From assembly GCF_020164495.1 (NCBI RefSeq), contig NZ_JAIQYZ010000005.1:62001-126000 (forward strand): 64,000 nt of DNA, written 5' to 3'. The translations under genes were made by a program, and so were the position numbers. The stretch is from Psychroflexus lacisalsi (GTDB taxonomy: Bacteria > Bacteroidota > Bacteroidia > Flavobacteriales > Flavobacteriaceae). Within the stretch, counting starts at the first letter, position 1. Every line of letters starts with the position of its first letter. Under the pieces are notes generated by a model. That model worked only from the letters and a program-made list of their open reading frames with translations. It made no database searches and was not told the origin of the DNA. Shown piece after piece: positions 10,793 through 21,021 of this stretch.

Positions 10793-11719
10793 TTAACTTG
10801 ATTGAATATAATTCATATTTCTTTTCAAGCCTTCATACTTGGTACGTTTTACGGCTGATTTTCTGAAAATTTCATTGAAAATATCTTTAGTAATTTCCTC
10901 CCAGTCTTTTTTATCGAAAGAAAGCAAATCTGGATGAGGGTTGAACAATGGCTCATTATGAGGTTTACTAAATCGGTTCCAGGGACAAACATCCTGGCAA
11001 ATGTCACAGCCAAACATCCAGTCTTCAAATTTATCTTGAAAGCCGTTGGGAATTTCATTCTTCAATTCAATGGTGAAATAGGAAATGCATTTGCTTCCAT
11101 CCACTTTGTAGGGTTCATAAATCGCATCTGTGGGGCAGGCATCAATACATTTAGTGCATGAACCACAATGATCTGTTACTGGGGTATCGTATTCCAGATC
11201 GATATCCAAAATCAATTCGGCAATGAAATAAAACGACCCTGTTTGTTTTGACAGTAAATTGGAATGTTTGCCTACCCAGCCCAAACCACTTTTGGTGGCC
11301 CAGGCTTTTTCCAAAACTGGAGCAGAATCTACAAAAGCTCTACCTCCAATTTCACCTATTTCCTGATTCAGCGTATGCATCAGTTCCCTCAACTTAGACT
11401 TTATGATGTGATGGTAGTCTCTACCATAAGCATATTTACTGATTTTGTAGGTGTCGTCTCTTTGAGTTTCTTCTGGGAAATAATTATAGAGTAAAGAAAT
11501 CACGCTTTTGGAACCTTCAACGAGTTTGGTAGGGTCCAAACGTTTGTCGAAATGATTTTCCATATACTGCATCTCACCATGAGCATTTTGCTTCAGCCAA
11601 TTTTCCAATCGTGGAGCTTCTTTTTCTAAAAATTCAGCCTTAGAAATTCCACAAGACAAAAACCCAAGGCGATCTGCTTCAGCTTTTATCAGTTGGGTAT
11701 AGGTTTCTTTAGTCGAGAT
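10793..11719 (-). CDS. queG: Epoxyqueuosine reductase QueG, start codon non-standard
   Basis: QueG reduces epoxyqueuosine to queuosine in tRNA, using cobalamin and two 4Fe-4S clusters. The ferredoxin-like motifs [16 protein letters not shown] and [11 protein letters not shown] are intact. Family members usually begin roughly 20 residues before the conserved [11 protein letters not shown] motif, and here that extension ([19 protein letters not shown]) is encoded in frame but has no ATG, GTG or TTG. The codon where the initiator would fit is ATC at 11719-11717, 4 nt after the P450 stop. The first conventional start is TTG at 11659-11657, which would cut into the conserved N-terminus. I therefore extend to 11719, with the start uncertain. 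The third gene of ruvB-P450-queG. Confidence 0.88.
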   Translation of the reverse strand: MSTKETYTQLIKAEADRLGFLSCGISKAEFLEKEAPRLENWLKQNAHGEMQYMENHFDKRLDPTKLVEGSKSVISLLYNYFPEETQRDDTYKISKYAYGRDYHHIIKSKLRELMHTLNQEIGEIGGRAFVDSAPVLEKAWATKSGLGWVGKHSNLLSKQTGSFYFIAELILDIDLEYDTPVTDHCGSCTKCIDACPTDAIYEPYKVDGSKCISYFTIELKNEIPNGFQDKFEDWMFGCDICQDVCPWNRFSKPHNEPLFNPHPDLLSFDKKDWEEITKDIFNEIFRKSAVKRTKYEGLKRNMNYIQSS

Positions 11720-11723
11720 AAGC

Positions 11724-13046
11724 TTATCGTTTTGAAAATTTTACAAAGGCATTTTTTGGCTTCAAACTAATGAGAGGCTGGATTTCAATTTCTGGTTTAA
11801 CTTCTTCGATTTTAAATTTTTTCAACAGCTGATGAAGAGCTAAAGTGATTTCATACATTGCAAAATTATTACCAATACATTTCCGGGGTCCGGCGCCAAA
11901 AGGAAAGTAAAAATCGGTTACGCTCCTTGTCTCTGCAAAGCGGTCCGGATTGAAATCTGAAGGATTATCCCAATTTTTTGCATTCCTGTGTATTTGATGC
12001 ACAGAAAAAAGTAGTGTAGTATTTTTAGGAATCTCAAAACCTTTAAAAGAATCCTCTTCAATATTTTGCCTGTCGATAAAGTAAACCGGAGGAAATAAAC
12101 GCATAGATTCTTCAATCACGTTTTGGTTGTATTTACTTTCTTTTAGAACCTCAAAAAGTGATCTCTCCTCGAGATCTTTAATTTCTGAAAATAACTTTTC
12201 CTGAACCTTACCTTTTTGCCCAATCAACTGTATTGTGAAGGACAAAGCATTGGATGTAGTTTCATGTCCCGCAATAAAAAGAATGAGAATTTCATCGATG
12301 AGTTGCTCTTCGTTCATCTTTGAACCGTCCTCATAGCTCAATCCCATTAGCATGTCCAAAAGGTCTTTCCCTTCTTGTTTGGAATCTCGCCTTCTTTTTA
12401 TAATACCAGATAATAAATCTCTAGCATCCTGACTTAAACCCAAATTCCGCTTAAGTTGGCCACTTAATATAAACCACCATTTTTTATAAGGCTGTCTCAA
12501 TTCTTTGACGAGCATTTTCTGAGTTTCTTCGGTGATGAACTGTAATCTTGCTATTTCTTCTGAATTTATGGCGTCACTGAAAAGACTTTTGACCACCACT
12601 TTAAAGGCTAAATCATTAAATATTGGAAATATATCAATCGTCTTATCGACTTCAATTCTGTCTAATTCCTTATCAATGGCTTCTACCATAAAATCTAAAA
12701 GCGTGTAAAGATTCTTTCTGTGGAAGGCTGGTTGAATCAATTTTCGCTGAAATTTCCACTCATCACCATCAGAAGTGAGTAGACCGTGACCAACATACTT
12801 GGCAAGATCTTTAGTCTGAATCTCAGTTTTTTTGAAATTCTTTTGATTATCTCGTAGCGCATATATAGCAAACTCAGGATCTCTGGAAAAAACTACAGAA
12901 TTTCCAAACCCAAGGTTTAGTCTAAATGTATCACCTAGTTTTTCAAAATTTTTTTGATGAAAAGGAAGAGGGTTTTTTAATATTCCGCCTGCATGTGTAA
13001 AAAAATCAATCGAAGGAACTTCAGGAAGTTGTTTTAAATCTGACAT
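11724..13046 (-). CDS. Cytochrome P450
   Basis: A haem-thiolate monooxygenase of 440 residues with no signal or membrane anchor, so probably a soluble class needing separate redox partners. The I-helix oxygen-activation motif AGHETTSN lies near residue 260, the K-helix ExxR in EESMRLFPP near 315, and the haem-binding loop [14 protein letters not shown] with its axial cysteine near 388. All diagnostic residues are intact. Substrate cannot be read from sequence; the overall look is of the CYP102/CYP4-like fatty-acid or terpenoid group. It lies between ruvB (9 bp upstream) and queG (overlapping any extended start by a few bases), an operon without obvious functional logic. Confidence 0.92.
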   Translation of the reverse strand: MSDLKQLPEVPSIDFFTHAGGILKNPLPFHQKNFEKLGDTFRLNLGFGNSVVFSRDPEFAIYALRDNQKNFKKTEIQTKDLAKYVGHGLLTSDGDEWKFQRKLIQPAFHRKNLYTLLDFMVEAIDKELDRIEVDKTIDIFPIFNDLAFKVVVKSLFSDAINSEEIARLQFITEETQKMLVKELRQPYKKWWFILSGQLKRNLGLSQDARDLLSGIIKRRRDSKQEGKDLLDMLMGLSYEDGSKMNEEQLIDEILILFIAGHETTSNALSFTIQLIGQKGKVQEKLFSEIKDLEERSLFEVLKESKYNQNVIEESMRLFPPVYFIDRQNIEEDSFKGFEIPKNTTLLFSVHQIHRNAKNWDNPSDFNPDRFAETRSVTDFYFPFGAGPRKCIGNNFAMYEITLALHQLLKKFKIEEVKPEIEIQPLISLKPKNAFVKFSKR

Positions 13047-13055
13047 AAATAATAA

Positions 13056-14078
13056 TTAAAATAATCCACCTTGTTTATTTTCTCTAAGCCTTCCAAGGTG
13101 TTTGTAGGCAGATTCTGTTACTTCTCTACCACGAGGAGTTCTATTGATAAACCCCTTCTGAATAAGGAAAGGTTCATAAACCTCTTCAATAGTCTCTGCA
13201 TTTTCGCTCACTGCTGTAGCCAATGTTGTAAGTCCGACGGGACCACCTTTAAATTTGTCGATGATGGTAAGTAATATTTTATTATCCATATCATCAAGAC
13301 CGAAGGCATCAACATTTAAAGCTTTCAAACTATATTTTGAAATTTCCATATCAATTTTACCATTGCCTTTTATCTGGGCAAAATCTCTTACTCTCCTCAA
13401 AAGTGCATTGGCAATCCTAGGAGTTCCTCTGCTTCTGCCGGCAATTTCAATAGCTGCTTCACTGGTTATGGACACACCAAGAATAGAGGCACTTCTCAAA
13501 ATAATATCGCTGAGTAACTCTGTTGAATAGTACTCCAATCTACTTGATATTCCAAACCTTGCTCGCATGGGTGCAGTAAGCAATCCTGACCTTGTAGTTG
13601 CTCCAACTAATGTAAAAGGATTTAAGTTGATTTCAACACTTCTGGCGTTAGGACCAGATTCGATCATAATATCAATCTTGAAATCTTCCATTGCTGAATA
13701 CAAGTACTCTTCAACAACAGAACTTAGTCTATGGATTTCATCAATAAACAATACATCCCTAGGTTCGAGGTTGGTCAACAAACCAGCAAGGTCACCAGGC
13801 TTATCTATAACCGGACCTGAAGTAATTTTGATGCCTGTTTCTAATTCGTTAGCGAGTATATGCGCTAAGGTAGTTTTACCAAGTCCGGGAGGACCATGGA
13901 AAAGCGTATGGTCGAGAGCTTCACCACGAAGATTGGCAGCCTTAACGAAGACCTGTAAATTTTCTAGAACATGAGATTGACCTGCAAAATCATCGAATGA
14001 GAGTGGTCTTAAAGCTTTTTCAACTTCTTGGTCTTGAGGAGTGAAGTTTTCACCGGAGGCATCTAAATTTTCATTCAT
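13056..14078 (-). CDS. ruvB: Holliday junction branch migration ATPase RuvB
   Basis: RuvB is the hexameric AAA+ motor that drives branch migration with RuvA. The 340 residues include Walker [12 protein letters not shown] near 64-74, Walker [10 protein letters not shown] near 111-119, sensor 1 LVGATTRSG near 154-162, the arginine finger in RARFG, and the C-terminal winged helix ending [17 protein letters not shown]. It is the first gene of ruvB-P450-queG. A -7 box lies only 4 nt upstream of the ATG, suggesting a leaderless or nearly leaderless mRNA. Confidence 0.98.
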   Translation of the reverse strand: MNENLDASGENFTPQDQEVEKALRPLSFDDFAGQSHVLENLQVFVKAANLRGEALDHTLFHGPPGLGKTTLAHILANELETGIKITSGPVIDKPGDLAGLLTNLEPRDVLFIDEIHRLSSVVEEYLYSAMEDFKIDIMIESGPNARSVEINLNPFTLVGATTRSGLLTAPMRARFGISSRLEYYSTELLSDIILRSASILGVSITSEAAIEIAGRSRGTPRIANALLRRVRDFAQIKGNGKIDMEISKYSLKALNVDAFGLDDMDNKILLTIIDKFKGGPVGLTTLATAVSENAETIEEVYEPFLIQKGFINRTPRGREVTESAYKHLGRLRENKQGGLF

Positions 14079-14082
14079 AAAA

Positions 14083-14090
14083 CAAAGATA
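14083..14090 (-). promoter_or_regulatory. Candidate -7 box directly upstream of ruvB
   Basis: The minus strand reads TATCTTTG, matching TAnnTTTG, and ends 4 nt before the ATG. If functional, transcription would start at or next to the initiation codon. A possible -33 TTG sits 14 bp further upstream, inside the ctaD terminator, which is closer than the usual spacing. Confidence 0.35.
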
Positions 14091-14099
14091 AATAAAAAA

Positions 14100-14126
14100 G
14101 CCTCCAAGGAGTTAATGCTTGGAGGC
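14100..14126 (-). terminator. Intrinsic terminator of the act-cox operon
   Basis: GCCTCCAAG at 14100-14108 pairs perfectly with CTTGGAGGC at 14118-14126 around a 9-nt loop. On the minus strand the stem is followed by a run of six T. It lies 21 bp downstream of the ctaD stop and closes the respiratory operon. Confidence 0.9.
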
Positions 14127-14147
14127 TTCTAATTTTTTATTGACAAA

Positions 14148-15968
14148 TTATTCATTCATCTCTTCTTCGTTATCTTGGACAGGAACATTTTGTGGAACAA
14201 AATCTTGTCCCGCAATGATGTAATCTGTGTCTTCCTTATTTCTTTTGCTGTAATCATAAGACCATCTATACACTTTAGGAATTTCTCCAGGCCAGTTACC
14301 GTGAATATGTTTTACAGGCGTAGTCCATTCTAGTGTATTTGATTTCCATGGATTTTGTTCAGCCTTTTTACCGTAAAATATCGAGTGAATAAAATTATAA
14401 ACAAAGAATATTTGAGCTGCGGCAGTAATAAAAGCAAAAACTGAAATTAAGATATTAGTATCTGCTAAATCATCAAAATATGGAAATTCAGTAAACTTGT
14501 AGTAACGTCTTGGTAATCCAGCCATACCAATGAAGTGCATTGGGAAGAAAATACCGTAAGCACCAACTGCAGTTATCCAGAAATGTACATAACCTAAGTT
14601 TTTACTCATCATTCTTCCAAACATCTTTGGAAACCAGTGATAGATACCCGCAAATAAACCATACAATGCTGAAATACCCATAACTAAATGGAAGTGAGCA
14701 ATTACAAAATAAGTATCGTGAACATTGATATCAAGTGTACTATCTCCTAAAATAATACCAGTCAAACCACCAGTAACGAACGTAGATACAAGACCTATTG
14801 AAAACAACATGGCTGGATTCAACTGTAAGTTACCCTTCCAAAGCGTAGTTATATAGTTGAAAGCTTTTACTCCAGAAGGTATAGCAATCAATAATGTGGT
14901 AAATGTAAATACAGAACCTAAGAATGGATTCATACCAGATACGAACATATGGTGACCCCAAACAACAGTAGACAAGAAGGCGATGGCAAGAATGGAAGCA
15001 ATCATAGCTCTGTAACCAAATATTGGTTTTCTTGAGTTAGTCGCAATGATCTCTGACGTAATACCAAGAGCCGGTAAAAGGACGATATAAACTTCAGGGT
15101 GTCCTAAAAACCAGAAAAGGTGTTCATATAATACTGGTGAACCTCCTTGGTAAGATAAAACTTCACCTTGAATATAAATATCACTTAAGAAGAATGAGGT
15201 TCCAAAACTTCTATCCATCAACAATAATAAACCTGCGGCTAATAAAACCGGGAAAGAAACGACACCAATAATGGCAGTAACAAAAAATGCCCAAATTGTC
15301 AAGGGGAGTCTTGTCATTGTCATACCTTGAGTTCTAAGGTTTAAGACTGTAACAATATAGTTTAATGAGCCTAACAAAGAGGAGGCGATAAATATAGTAA
15401 TCGCTACTAACCATAATGTCATCCCAAGACCAGATCCTCCTATAGCCTGTGGTAACGCACTAAGAGGTGGATAAACAGTCCATCCAGATGATGCAGGACC
15501 AGCTTCTACAAAAAATGAAGAAACGATAACGACACATGAAAGAGCGAATAACCAATAAGATAACATATTAATGAATCCAGAAGCCATATCTCTTGCACCA
15601 ATTTGTAAAGGTATAAGTAGGTTACTGAATGTACCACTAAGGCCAGCAGTTAAAACGTAAAATATCATGATTGTACCATGAATTGTAGAAAGAGCTAAAT
15701 AGATACTAGGATCCATAACACCATCTTCTCCAAAACGACCTAATAGAACTTCATAAATCCAAAACGTTTCATTTGGCCAAGCTAATTGGAGCCTCATAAG
15801 CATTGACATAGCAATACCTATAAATCCCATAATAAGACCAGTAATAAGGTATTGTTTAGCGATCATTTTGTGATCGGTACTAAAAATGTACTTCTCTATG
15901 AAAGTGGGCTCGTGGTGACCTTCCTCGTGTGCATGATCGTTAGCAAGTGGTTGTGCAGCTACTGACAT
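14148..15968 (-). CDS. ctaD: Cytochrome c oxidase subunit I
   Basis: The catalytic subunit of a haem-copper oxidase reduces O2 at the haem a3-CuB site and pumps protons across the inner membrane. It has 606 residues and about twelve membrane spans. The motif GHPEVYI near residue 290 carries the CuB histidine, the proton-channel glutamate and the cross-linked tyrosine, marking an A1-type enzyme. HDTYFVIAHFHLVMG near 420 carries haem ligands. A soluble His/Glu-rich N-terminus (ANDHAHEEGHHEP) precedes the first span. Last gene of the act-cox operon, 24 bp after coxB; subunit III is not in this window. Confidence 0.97.
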   Translation of the reverse strand: MSVAAQPLANDHAHEEGHHEPTFIEKYIFSTDHKMIAKQYLITGLIMGFIGIAMSMLMRLQLAWPNETFWIYEVLLGRFGEDGVMDPSIYLALSTIHGTIMIFYVLTAGLSGTFSNLLIPLQIGARDMASGFINMLSYWLFALSCVVIVSSFFVEAGPASSGWTVYPPLSALPQAIGGSGLGMTLWLVAITIFIASSLLGSLNYIVTVLNLRTQGMTMTRLPLTIWAFFVTAIIGVVSFPVLLAAGLLLLMDRSFGTSFFLSDIYIQGEVLSYQGGSPVLYEHLFWFLGHPEVYIVLLPALGITSEIIATNSRKPIFGYRAMIASILAIAFLSTVVWGHHMFVSGMNPFLGSVFTFTTLLIAIPSGVKAFNYITTLWKGNLQLNPAMLFSIGLVSTFVTGGLTGIILGDSTLDINVHDTYFVIAHFHLVMGISALYGLFAGIYHWFPKMFGRMMSKNLGYVHFWITAVGAYGIFFPMHFIGMAGLPRRYYKFTEFPYFDDLADTNILISVFAFITAAAQIFFVYNFIHSIFYGKKAEQNPWKSNTLEWTTPVKHIHGNWPGEIPKVYRWSYDYSKRNKEDTDYIIAGQDFVPQNVPVQDNEEEMNE

Positions 15969-15992
15969 ATATATTCTTGTTTAATTTTATAA

Positions 15993-17039
15993 TTAATTTT
16001 GGGCTGTTAATTCTCCAAATGTTTGTTGTTCCGAAATCCATTTCTGATACTCTTCTTCTGTTTCGACAACAATTTTCATTTGCATGTTGTAGTGAGATAC
16101 ACCACAAATTTTATTACACAACAGATAATACTCGAATTCATAGTCCTTCTCATCTGGACCTAAATTGTCATTATTTTGACGAATTTCGTTGATATTTTTT
16201 ACTTTTTCAACCATGTATTCGCTATTTCGGATTTCTTTAGAGGTTGTTGTAGGAGTGAAACCAAACTGGGTGGTCATACCAGGAACAACGTTCATTTGTG
16301 ATCTAAAAAATGGAAAATAGGCGGAGTGTAACACGTCCTGAGATCTGAATTTAAAAAGAACTTGTCTGTCTACAGGCAAGTGAAGCTCTGTTGTAATTTT
16401 ATCGTCTTGAGCATAAGGATCAGATTCATTTAGACCTAACTGATTTATGCCTTCTATGAATCTGACGTTTGCTTCTCCAAGTGTTCCATCTTCTCCTGAA
16501 TATCGGGCTCTCCAGTCAAACTGATAAGCGTATATCTCTACAACTAATGTATCGTCTGTTTCCTGGACATTCATGATTTCCGACCAACTGAATAATCCAT
16601 AAATAATCAAAGCTGCAAGAGTTATAACGGGTATGATAGTCCAAATAAATTCCAGCTTATCATTATCGGCATAAAACAGGGCTTTCTGACCTTTTTTACC
16701 TCTGTATTTATAAGCGAACCAGTGGATCAAAAACTGGATAATAACTTGAACAAACATGATAAGTCCAAGAGATATAAAAAATAATTGATCGTAATCATCT
16801 GAGTGGGAAGAAGCACCAGGAGCATAAAATTTACTTAAACTCCAAAATGAATAAATCATTAACCCATACAGGAAAACCGTAAAAACCAGAAATATTTTTC
16901 CTTGCTTTTGATTGTCTTCATTAGTGGCTATTTGAGAATCATCGCTTTCAATTGGCTGGGATAATTTGAAGATTTTTGAAATCTGCCAAATCGTAATCCC
17001 TAATAAGGCTGCGACTAAAATGATAAGTAATGCGGTCAT
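15993..17039 (-). CDS. coxB: Cytochrome c oxidase subunit II
   Basis: Subunit II takes electrons at the binuclear CuA centre and passes them to subunit I. The CuA motif is intact near residue 305: cysteines in CNKICGVSH with the following HYNMQM, preceded by the ligand region of DVLHSAYFPFF. The 348-residue protein has an N-terminal span, a linker and two more hydrophobic segments before the CuA cupredoxin domain, one span more than the classic form. There is no fused cytochrome c domain, so electrons probably come directly from the haems of the neighbouring ACIII. Confidence 0.95.
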   Translation of the reverse strand: MTALLIILVAALLGITIWQISKIFKLSQPIESDDSQIATNEDNQKQGKIFLVFTVFLYGLMIYSFWSLSKFYAPGASSHSDDYDQLFFISLGLIMFVQVIIQFLIHWFAYKYRGKKGQKALFYADNDKLEFIWTIIPVITLAALIIYGLFSWSEIMNVQETDDTLVVEIYAYQFDWRARYSGEDGTLGEANVRFIEGINQLGLNESDPYAQDDKITTELHLPVDRQVLFKFRSQDVLHSAYFPFFRSQMNVVPGMTTQFGFTPTTTSKEIRNSEYMVEKVKNINEIRQNNDNLGPDEKDYEFEYYLLCNKICGVSHYNMQMKIVVETEEEYQKWISEQQTFGELTAQN

Positions 17040-17063
17040 CTTCTATCTTTCTTTTAAATAGTT

Positions 17064-18374
17064 TTAATAATGGAAATGTTTGCTTTCTTCTAGAAAAGCA
17101 CCGTGTTGAACTGTTAGCGGAGCTTTTGCTAATGCTTTGAACACTGTAAATATAAATACACCTAATATCAGCAATATTGAGCTAATTTCAGGAATACCAA
17201 TCGTCCAGGATTCTCCAACTGTACCTGGCATAATCATAACGAAAAAGTTTAGATAATGTCCCAAAAGGATTATAACCCCTGCGAAAACAATTATCCAATT
17301 AATTCTCTTAAAGTCCGAATTGATAAGAATAAGCATTGGTAACACCCAATTCAAAATAACAGTACTGAAGAATAATACAGGGTAATCCTCCAATCTTTGT
17401 GCGTAATAAGTCACCTCCTCTGGGATATTTGAATACCATATCAATAGAAATTGAGAAAACCATAGGTAGGCCCAGAATATTGAAAAGCCCATCATGAATT
17501 TACCTAAATCATGGATATGACTGTTGTTGACGTGCTCTAGGTAGCCCTTACCTTTTAAGTAAATAGTAACTATTGCAATAGTTGTTACAGCAGATACTAA
17601 AATACTGGCTAATACGAACCATCCAAACAAAGTACTAAACCAGTGAGTATCAATACTCATAATCCAATCCCACGACATCATAGACTCTGTTACAATAAAA
17701 AACACCAAGAACCCAGCTGAAAGCTTGAAATTGCGCTTGTGAAGCCTCAAGTCAAAACCTTCATCCATTTTTCTGGAATTCTTAATAATCAGTTTAGAAA
17801 ACAATATCCATCCCGCTAAATATATAAAGGCTCTAATTAAGAAAAAGGGAGTGTTTAGATAAGCCACCTTATTCTGAATGATTTCATCGTGAGCTACTAC
17901 TTCAGGGTCCATCCAAACAAAAAGATGATTGAGATGTAAACTTGAAAGTATTAAAAGTAAGTATACAATGATACCCCCTGGAACTAAGTAGGAAGAAATA
18001 CCTTCCATAACTCTAAATAGTACAGGAGACCATCCAGCTTGTGATGCGTTCTGTAAAGCGTAGAATACAAAAACACCAAGTGAAATTAGAAATAAAAATA
18101 AAGCAGGAACATAGATTGCAGCCCATGGTTTATTTTGTAGTTGGTGATAAATGTGTTCAGCGTGCTCATCGTCACCGTGTGCATCAGAACTAGATGAAGA
18201 ATTAGCTTCCATAGCGACACTTTCACCCTCGTGGGACGCGCCGTCTGAATGTAGCATTTCTTTAACCTCTTCTACAGAAGATGGTGCATCTATGAAACTG
18301 TAAGCCAACCCAATAGCCCCTACAACAATAAGGATTAAGGAGAATGATTTTATTTTACTTGACATTGTGTACAT
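17064..18374 (-). CDS. actF: Alternative complex III subunit ActF (membrane quinol-oxidase scaffold subunit)
   Basis: ActF is the ten-helix NrfD-related integral membrane subunit of alternative complex III and a partner of ActC. The 436 residues contain an early span (SFSLILIVVGAIGLAYSF), a His/Glu-rich loop near residues 40-75 and about nine more spans. The start MYTMSSKIKSFS resembles flavobacterial ActF proteins, so I kept the first ATG rather than the one three codons later. It lies 24 bp upstream of coxB, placing ACIII and oxidase genes in one transcript. Confidence 0.93.
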   Translation of the reverse strand: MYTMSSKIKSFSLILIVVGAIGLAYSFIDAPSSVEEVKEMLHSDGASHEGESVAMEANSSSSSDAHGDDEHAEHIYHQLQNKPWAAIYVPALFLFLISLGVFVFYALQNASQAGWSPVLFRVMEGISSYLVPGGIIVYLLLILSSLHLNHLFVWMDPEVVAHDEIIQNKVAYLNTPFFLIRAFIYLAGWILFSKLIIKNSRKMDEGFDLRLHKRNFKLSAGFLVFFIVTESMMSWDWIMSIDTHWFSTLFGWFVLASILVSAVTTIAIVTIYLKGKGYLEHVNNSHIHDLGKFMMGFSIFWAYLWFSQFLLIWYSNIPEEVTYYAQRLEDYPVLFFSTVILNWVLPMLILINSDFKRINWIIVFAGVIILLGHYLNFFVMIMPGTVGESWTIGIPEISSILLILGVFIFTVFKALAKAPLTVQHGAFLEESKHFHY

Positions 18375-18403
18375 AATATCTCAGCTATGTATTATAATTA
18401 GTT

Positions 18404-18991
18404 TTATTCTGATTCTGTTTCAAATTCCCTAGGTTCTTTACCTTCCAATTCAGCTTTCAACTTCATGACATAGTGGTCAACAAGCCATAGTTCTTCGCTG
18501 TTCATTTGTGAAGCATAAGAACCCATAGTATTTATACCATGCCACATTACATGATAAACACTACCTTCTGTGATAGCTCTACCCTGGTCATCATAGCTAG
18601 GAACACCAAGAATTTTCTCTCTCTCTACTAAATAGCCTTTACCATTACCATTTTCTCCGTGGCATGTAGCGCAGTAGATGTTATAAAGTTCTTTTCCCGT
18701 AGCTAGATTCTCTTCGGTGTAAGGAACTTCATTTTTCAATTCTTCCTTCGCCTTTGTATAGCCCTCTGTATTATCTTCATATTCATATGGCGTAAAGCCA
18801 CGAGGTATAGAACCCTCTACAACAGTCAATGCTTCTTGCTCCTCTGGAAATATCTCATATTCTCCATAGGTATCGTAAGGTACTGAAACGTACATGTTTG
18901 GAAAGTACTGATAGTTACGCTCCGTTTTATCAGAACAAGAGATAAAAGCTAAGGAAAAAACTATAAGTAATATAGTAATCAAACTTTTCAT
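18404..18991 (-). CDS. actE: Alternative complex III monohaem cytochrome c lipoprotein ActE
   Basis: ActE is a lipid-anchored periplasmic cytochrome c of ACIII. Starting at the ATG at 18991 gives MKSLITILLIVFSLAFISCS, a textbook lipoprotein signal with its cysteine near residue 19. This start lies 4 nt after the actD stop and is preferable to the ATG at 19009, which would overlap actD and add MIINKF before the signal. One haem site, CATCHGENGNGKG, lies near residue 110, and a methionine-rich stretch (HGINTMGSYASQM) supplies the likely axial ligand. 195 residues. Confidence 0.93.
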   Translation of the reverse strand: MKSLITILLIVFSLAFISCSDKTERNYQYFPNMYVSVPYDTYGEYEIFPEEQEALTVVEGSIPRGFTPYEYEDNTEGYTKAKEELKNEVPYTEENLATGKELYNIYCATCHGENGNGKGYLVEREKILGVPSYDDQGRAITEGSVYHVMWHGINTMGSYASQMNSEELWLVDHYVMKLKAELEGKEPREFETESE

Positions 18992-18995
18992 AAAC

Positions 18996-19523
18996 TTATT
19001 TATTATCAATTAATTTAATTTCAGAAGCACCATTTTCATGTAAAACTTCTGCAATGGCTTGCACATTATTTTCGTTTACTGAAATTTCCATCAAAAATTT
19101 ATCGTCTGTAGTTCTTACATCAGGGTTTTCAGATTTTTTGAAAGGCCATAATTTACTTCTCATATAAAAAGTAATGACCATAAGGTGTGCAGCAAAAAAT
19201 ACTGTCATTTCAAACATAATAGGCACAAAGGCTGGCATATTTTCTATATAACTGAAACTTGGCTTACCTCCAATGTTTTGAGGCCAATCTTCAATCATAA
19301 TGAAATCCATCATCCAGGTAGCTACAGCTAAACCAACTAAACCGTATAGGAATGAGGTGATCGCCAGACGTGTATGAGAAAGACCCATAGCCTTGTCCAG
19401 ACCGTGAACAGGAAATGGACAAAAGACTTCTTTTATACTATATTTTTTCTCGCGCAAAGCTTTAACCGCCTGCATCAATATATCATCGTCTGTAAAAATC
19501 GCATGTAAAGATTTTGATGCCAT
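18996..19523 (-). CDS. actD: Alternative complex III subunit ActD (DUF3341)
   Basis: ActD is a small peripheral and membrane-associated subunit of ACIII with a DUF3341 domain. The 175 residues start with a soluble alpha/beta domain (about 1-45, containing FCPFPVHGLDKAMGL), followed by two membrane spans around 52-75 and 95-120, and a C-terminal soluble tail. Its ATG overlaps the last base of actC, and its stop is 4 nt before actE, indicating translational coupling. The role is structural or regulatory; no cofactor motif is seen. Confidence 0.94.
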   Translation of the reverse strand: MASKSLHAIFTDDDILMQAVKALREKKYSIKEVFCPFPVHGLDKAMGLSHTRLAITSFLYGLVGLAVATWMMDFIMIEDWPQNIGGKPSFSYIENMPAFVPIMFEMTVFFAAHLMVITFYMRSKLWPFKKSENPDVRTTDDKFLMEISVNENNVQAIAEVLHENGASEIKLIDNK

Positions 19524-20989
19524 TATGAGTTTGATTTTGAATTAAACTGTGCTGAAAAATCTGGTAAAGGTTCTTGCTTAGGCTCAACATATAATTTAGC
19601 GTCATCTCCTTTTTCAGCTCTTATTTTTTTGAATTTTTCTCCGGAAGCTTTCAATATTGATTTTACTTCAGCTTGAGCAATTACTGGGAATGTTCTTGAG
19701 TATAATAAAAACAACACAAAGAAGAATCCAATAGTTCCTACAAATATGCCAATATCGACAAATGTTGGTGAGAACATGGTCCAAGCTGACGGCATATAAT
19801 CTCTGTGCAATGAAGTCACAATAATTACAAAACGCTCAAACCACATACCAATATTTACTACAATAGATATAAAGAATGAGAACATAATACTTCTTCTCAA
19901 CTTTGGAAACCACATAAGTTGTGGAGAAAACACGTTACAAGTCATCATTGACCAATAAGCCCAGGCATAAGGACCTGTTGCCCTGTTAAGGAAAGCATAC
20001 TGTTCGTATTCTACACCAGAATACCATGCCATAAACAATTCCGTAATGTAAGCAACACCAACAATAGAGCCGGTAATCATGATGACTATATTCATCAACT
20101 CAATATGCTGAATGGTGATATAATTTTCTAGGTTGGATACTTTTCTCATAATAATAAGAAGCGTATTCACCATAGCAAATCCTGAAAATACAGCTCCCGC
20201 AACAAAATAGGGAGGGAATATAGTGGTGTGCCAACCTGGTATTACAGAAGTAGCAAAGTCAAAAGATACAATAGTGTGAACTGACAATACAAGAGGCGTT
20301 GCCAAACCAGCTAATACAAGGGAAACTTCCTCGAAACGTTGCCAGTCTTTCGCTCTACCACTCCACCCAAAAGCGAGTATTCCATAAATATGCTTTTGGA
20401 ATGGCTTTACAGCTCTGTCTCTAATCATTGCAAAATCTGGCAGTAAACCTGTCCACCAGAATACTAAAGAAACCGATAAATAAGTTGAAATCGCAAATAC
20501 ATCCCAAAGTAATGGGGAATTAAAGTTTACCCACAAGGATCCATATTGATTTGGAATAGGAAGAACCCAATAAGCCAACCATGGACGACCCATGTGAATA
20601 ATTGGGAACAAACCAGCTTGTACTACGGCAAAAATAGTCATTGCCTCTGCAGACCTATTAATTGCCATTCTCCACTTTTGTCTGAAAAGCAAAAGCACTG
20701 CCGAAATAAGTGTTCCAGCGTGGCCAATACCTACCCACCATACGAAGTTAGTAATATCCCAGGCCCATCCAATTGTCTTGTTAAGACCCCAGGTACCAAT
20801 ACCTTCGGAGACAGTATATACTATACAACCTAAACCCCATAAAAAGGCGATGAGTGCAATTGAGAAAGCAACCCACCATGATTTATTTGCCTGCCCTTCA
20901 ACAGATCTTACCACATCCAATGTAACGTCATGGTAAGACTTATCTCCTGTAACTAAGGGTTTTCTAATAGGCGATTCGTAATGAGACAT
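19523..20989 (-). CDS. actC: Alternative complex III quinol-binding membrane subunit ActC (NrfD family)
   Basis: ActC is the polytopic NrfD/PsrC-like subunit that binds menaquinol on the periplasmic side in ACIII. Its 488 residues contain about ten membrane helices, with conserved WWVGIGHAGTLISAVLLLFRQKW near helix 2 and many charged residues facing the presumed quinol pocket. It follows actB by 32 bp and shares a base with actD. Together with ActB and ActF it forms the energy-coupling core of the complex. Confidence 0.95.
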   Translation of the reverse strand: MSHYESPIRKPLVTGDKSYHDVTLDVVRSVEGQANKSWWVAFSIALIAFLWGLGCIVYTVSEGIGTWGLNKTIGWAWDITNFVWWVGIGHAGTLISAVLLLFRQKWRMAINRSAEAMTIFAVVQAGLFPIIHMGRPWLAYWVLPIPNQYGSLWVNFNSPLLWDVFAISTYLSVSLVFWWTGLLPDFAMIRDRAVKPFQKHIYGILAFGWSGRAKDWQRFEEVSLVLAGLATPLVLSVHTIVSFDFATSVIPGWHTTIFPPYFVAGAVFSGFAMVNTLLIIMRKVSNLENYITIQHIELMNIVIMITGSIVGVAYITELFMAWYSGVEYEQYAFLNRATGPYAWAYWSMMTCNVFSPQLMWFPKLRRSIMFSFFISIVVNIGMWFERFVIIVTSLHRDYMPSAWTMFSPTFVDIGIFVGTIGFFFVLFLLYSRTFPVIAQAEVKSILKASGEKFKKIRAEKGDDAKLYVEPKQEPLPDFSAQFNSKSNS

Positions 20990-21021
20990 AATTTGATATA
21001 AATTTGTTCCTAATTAGTTGA

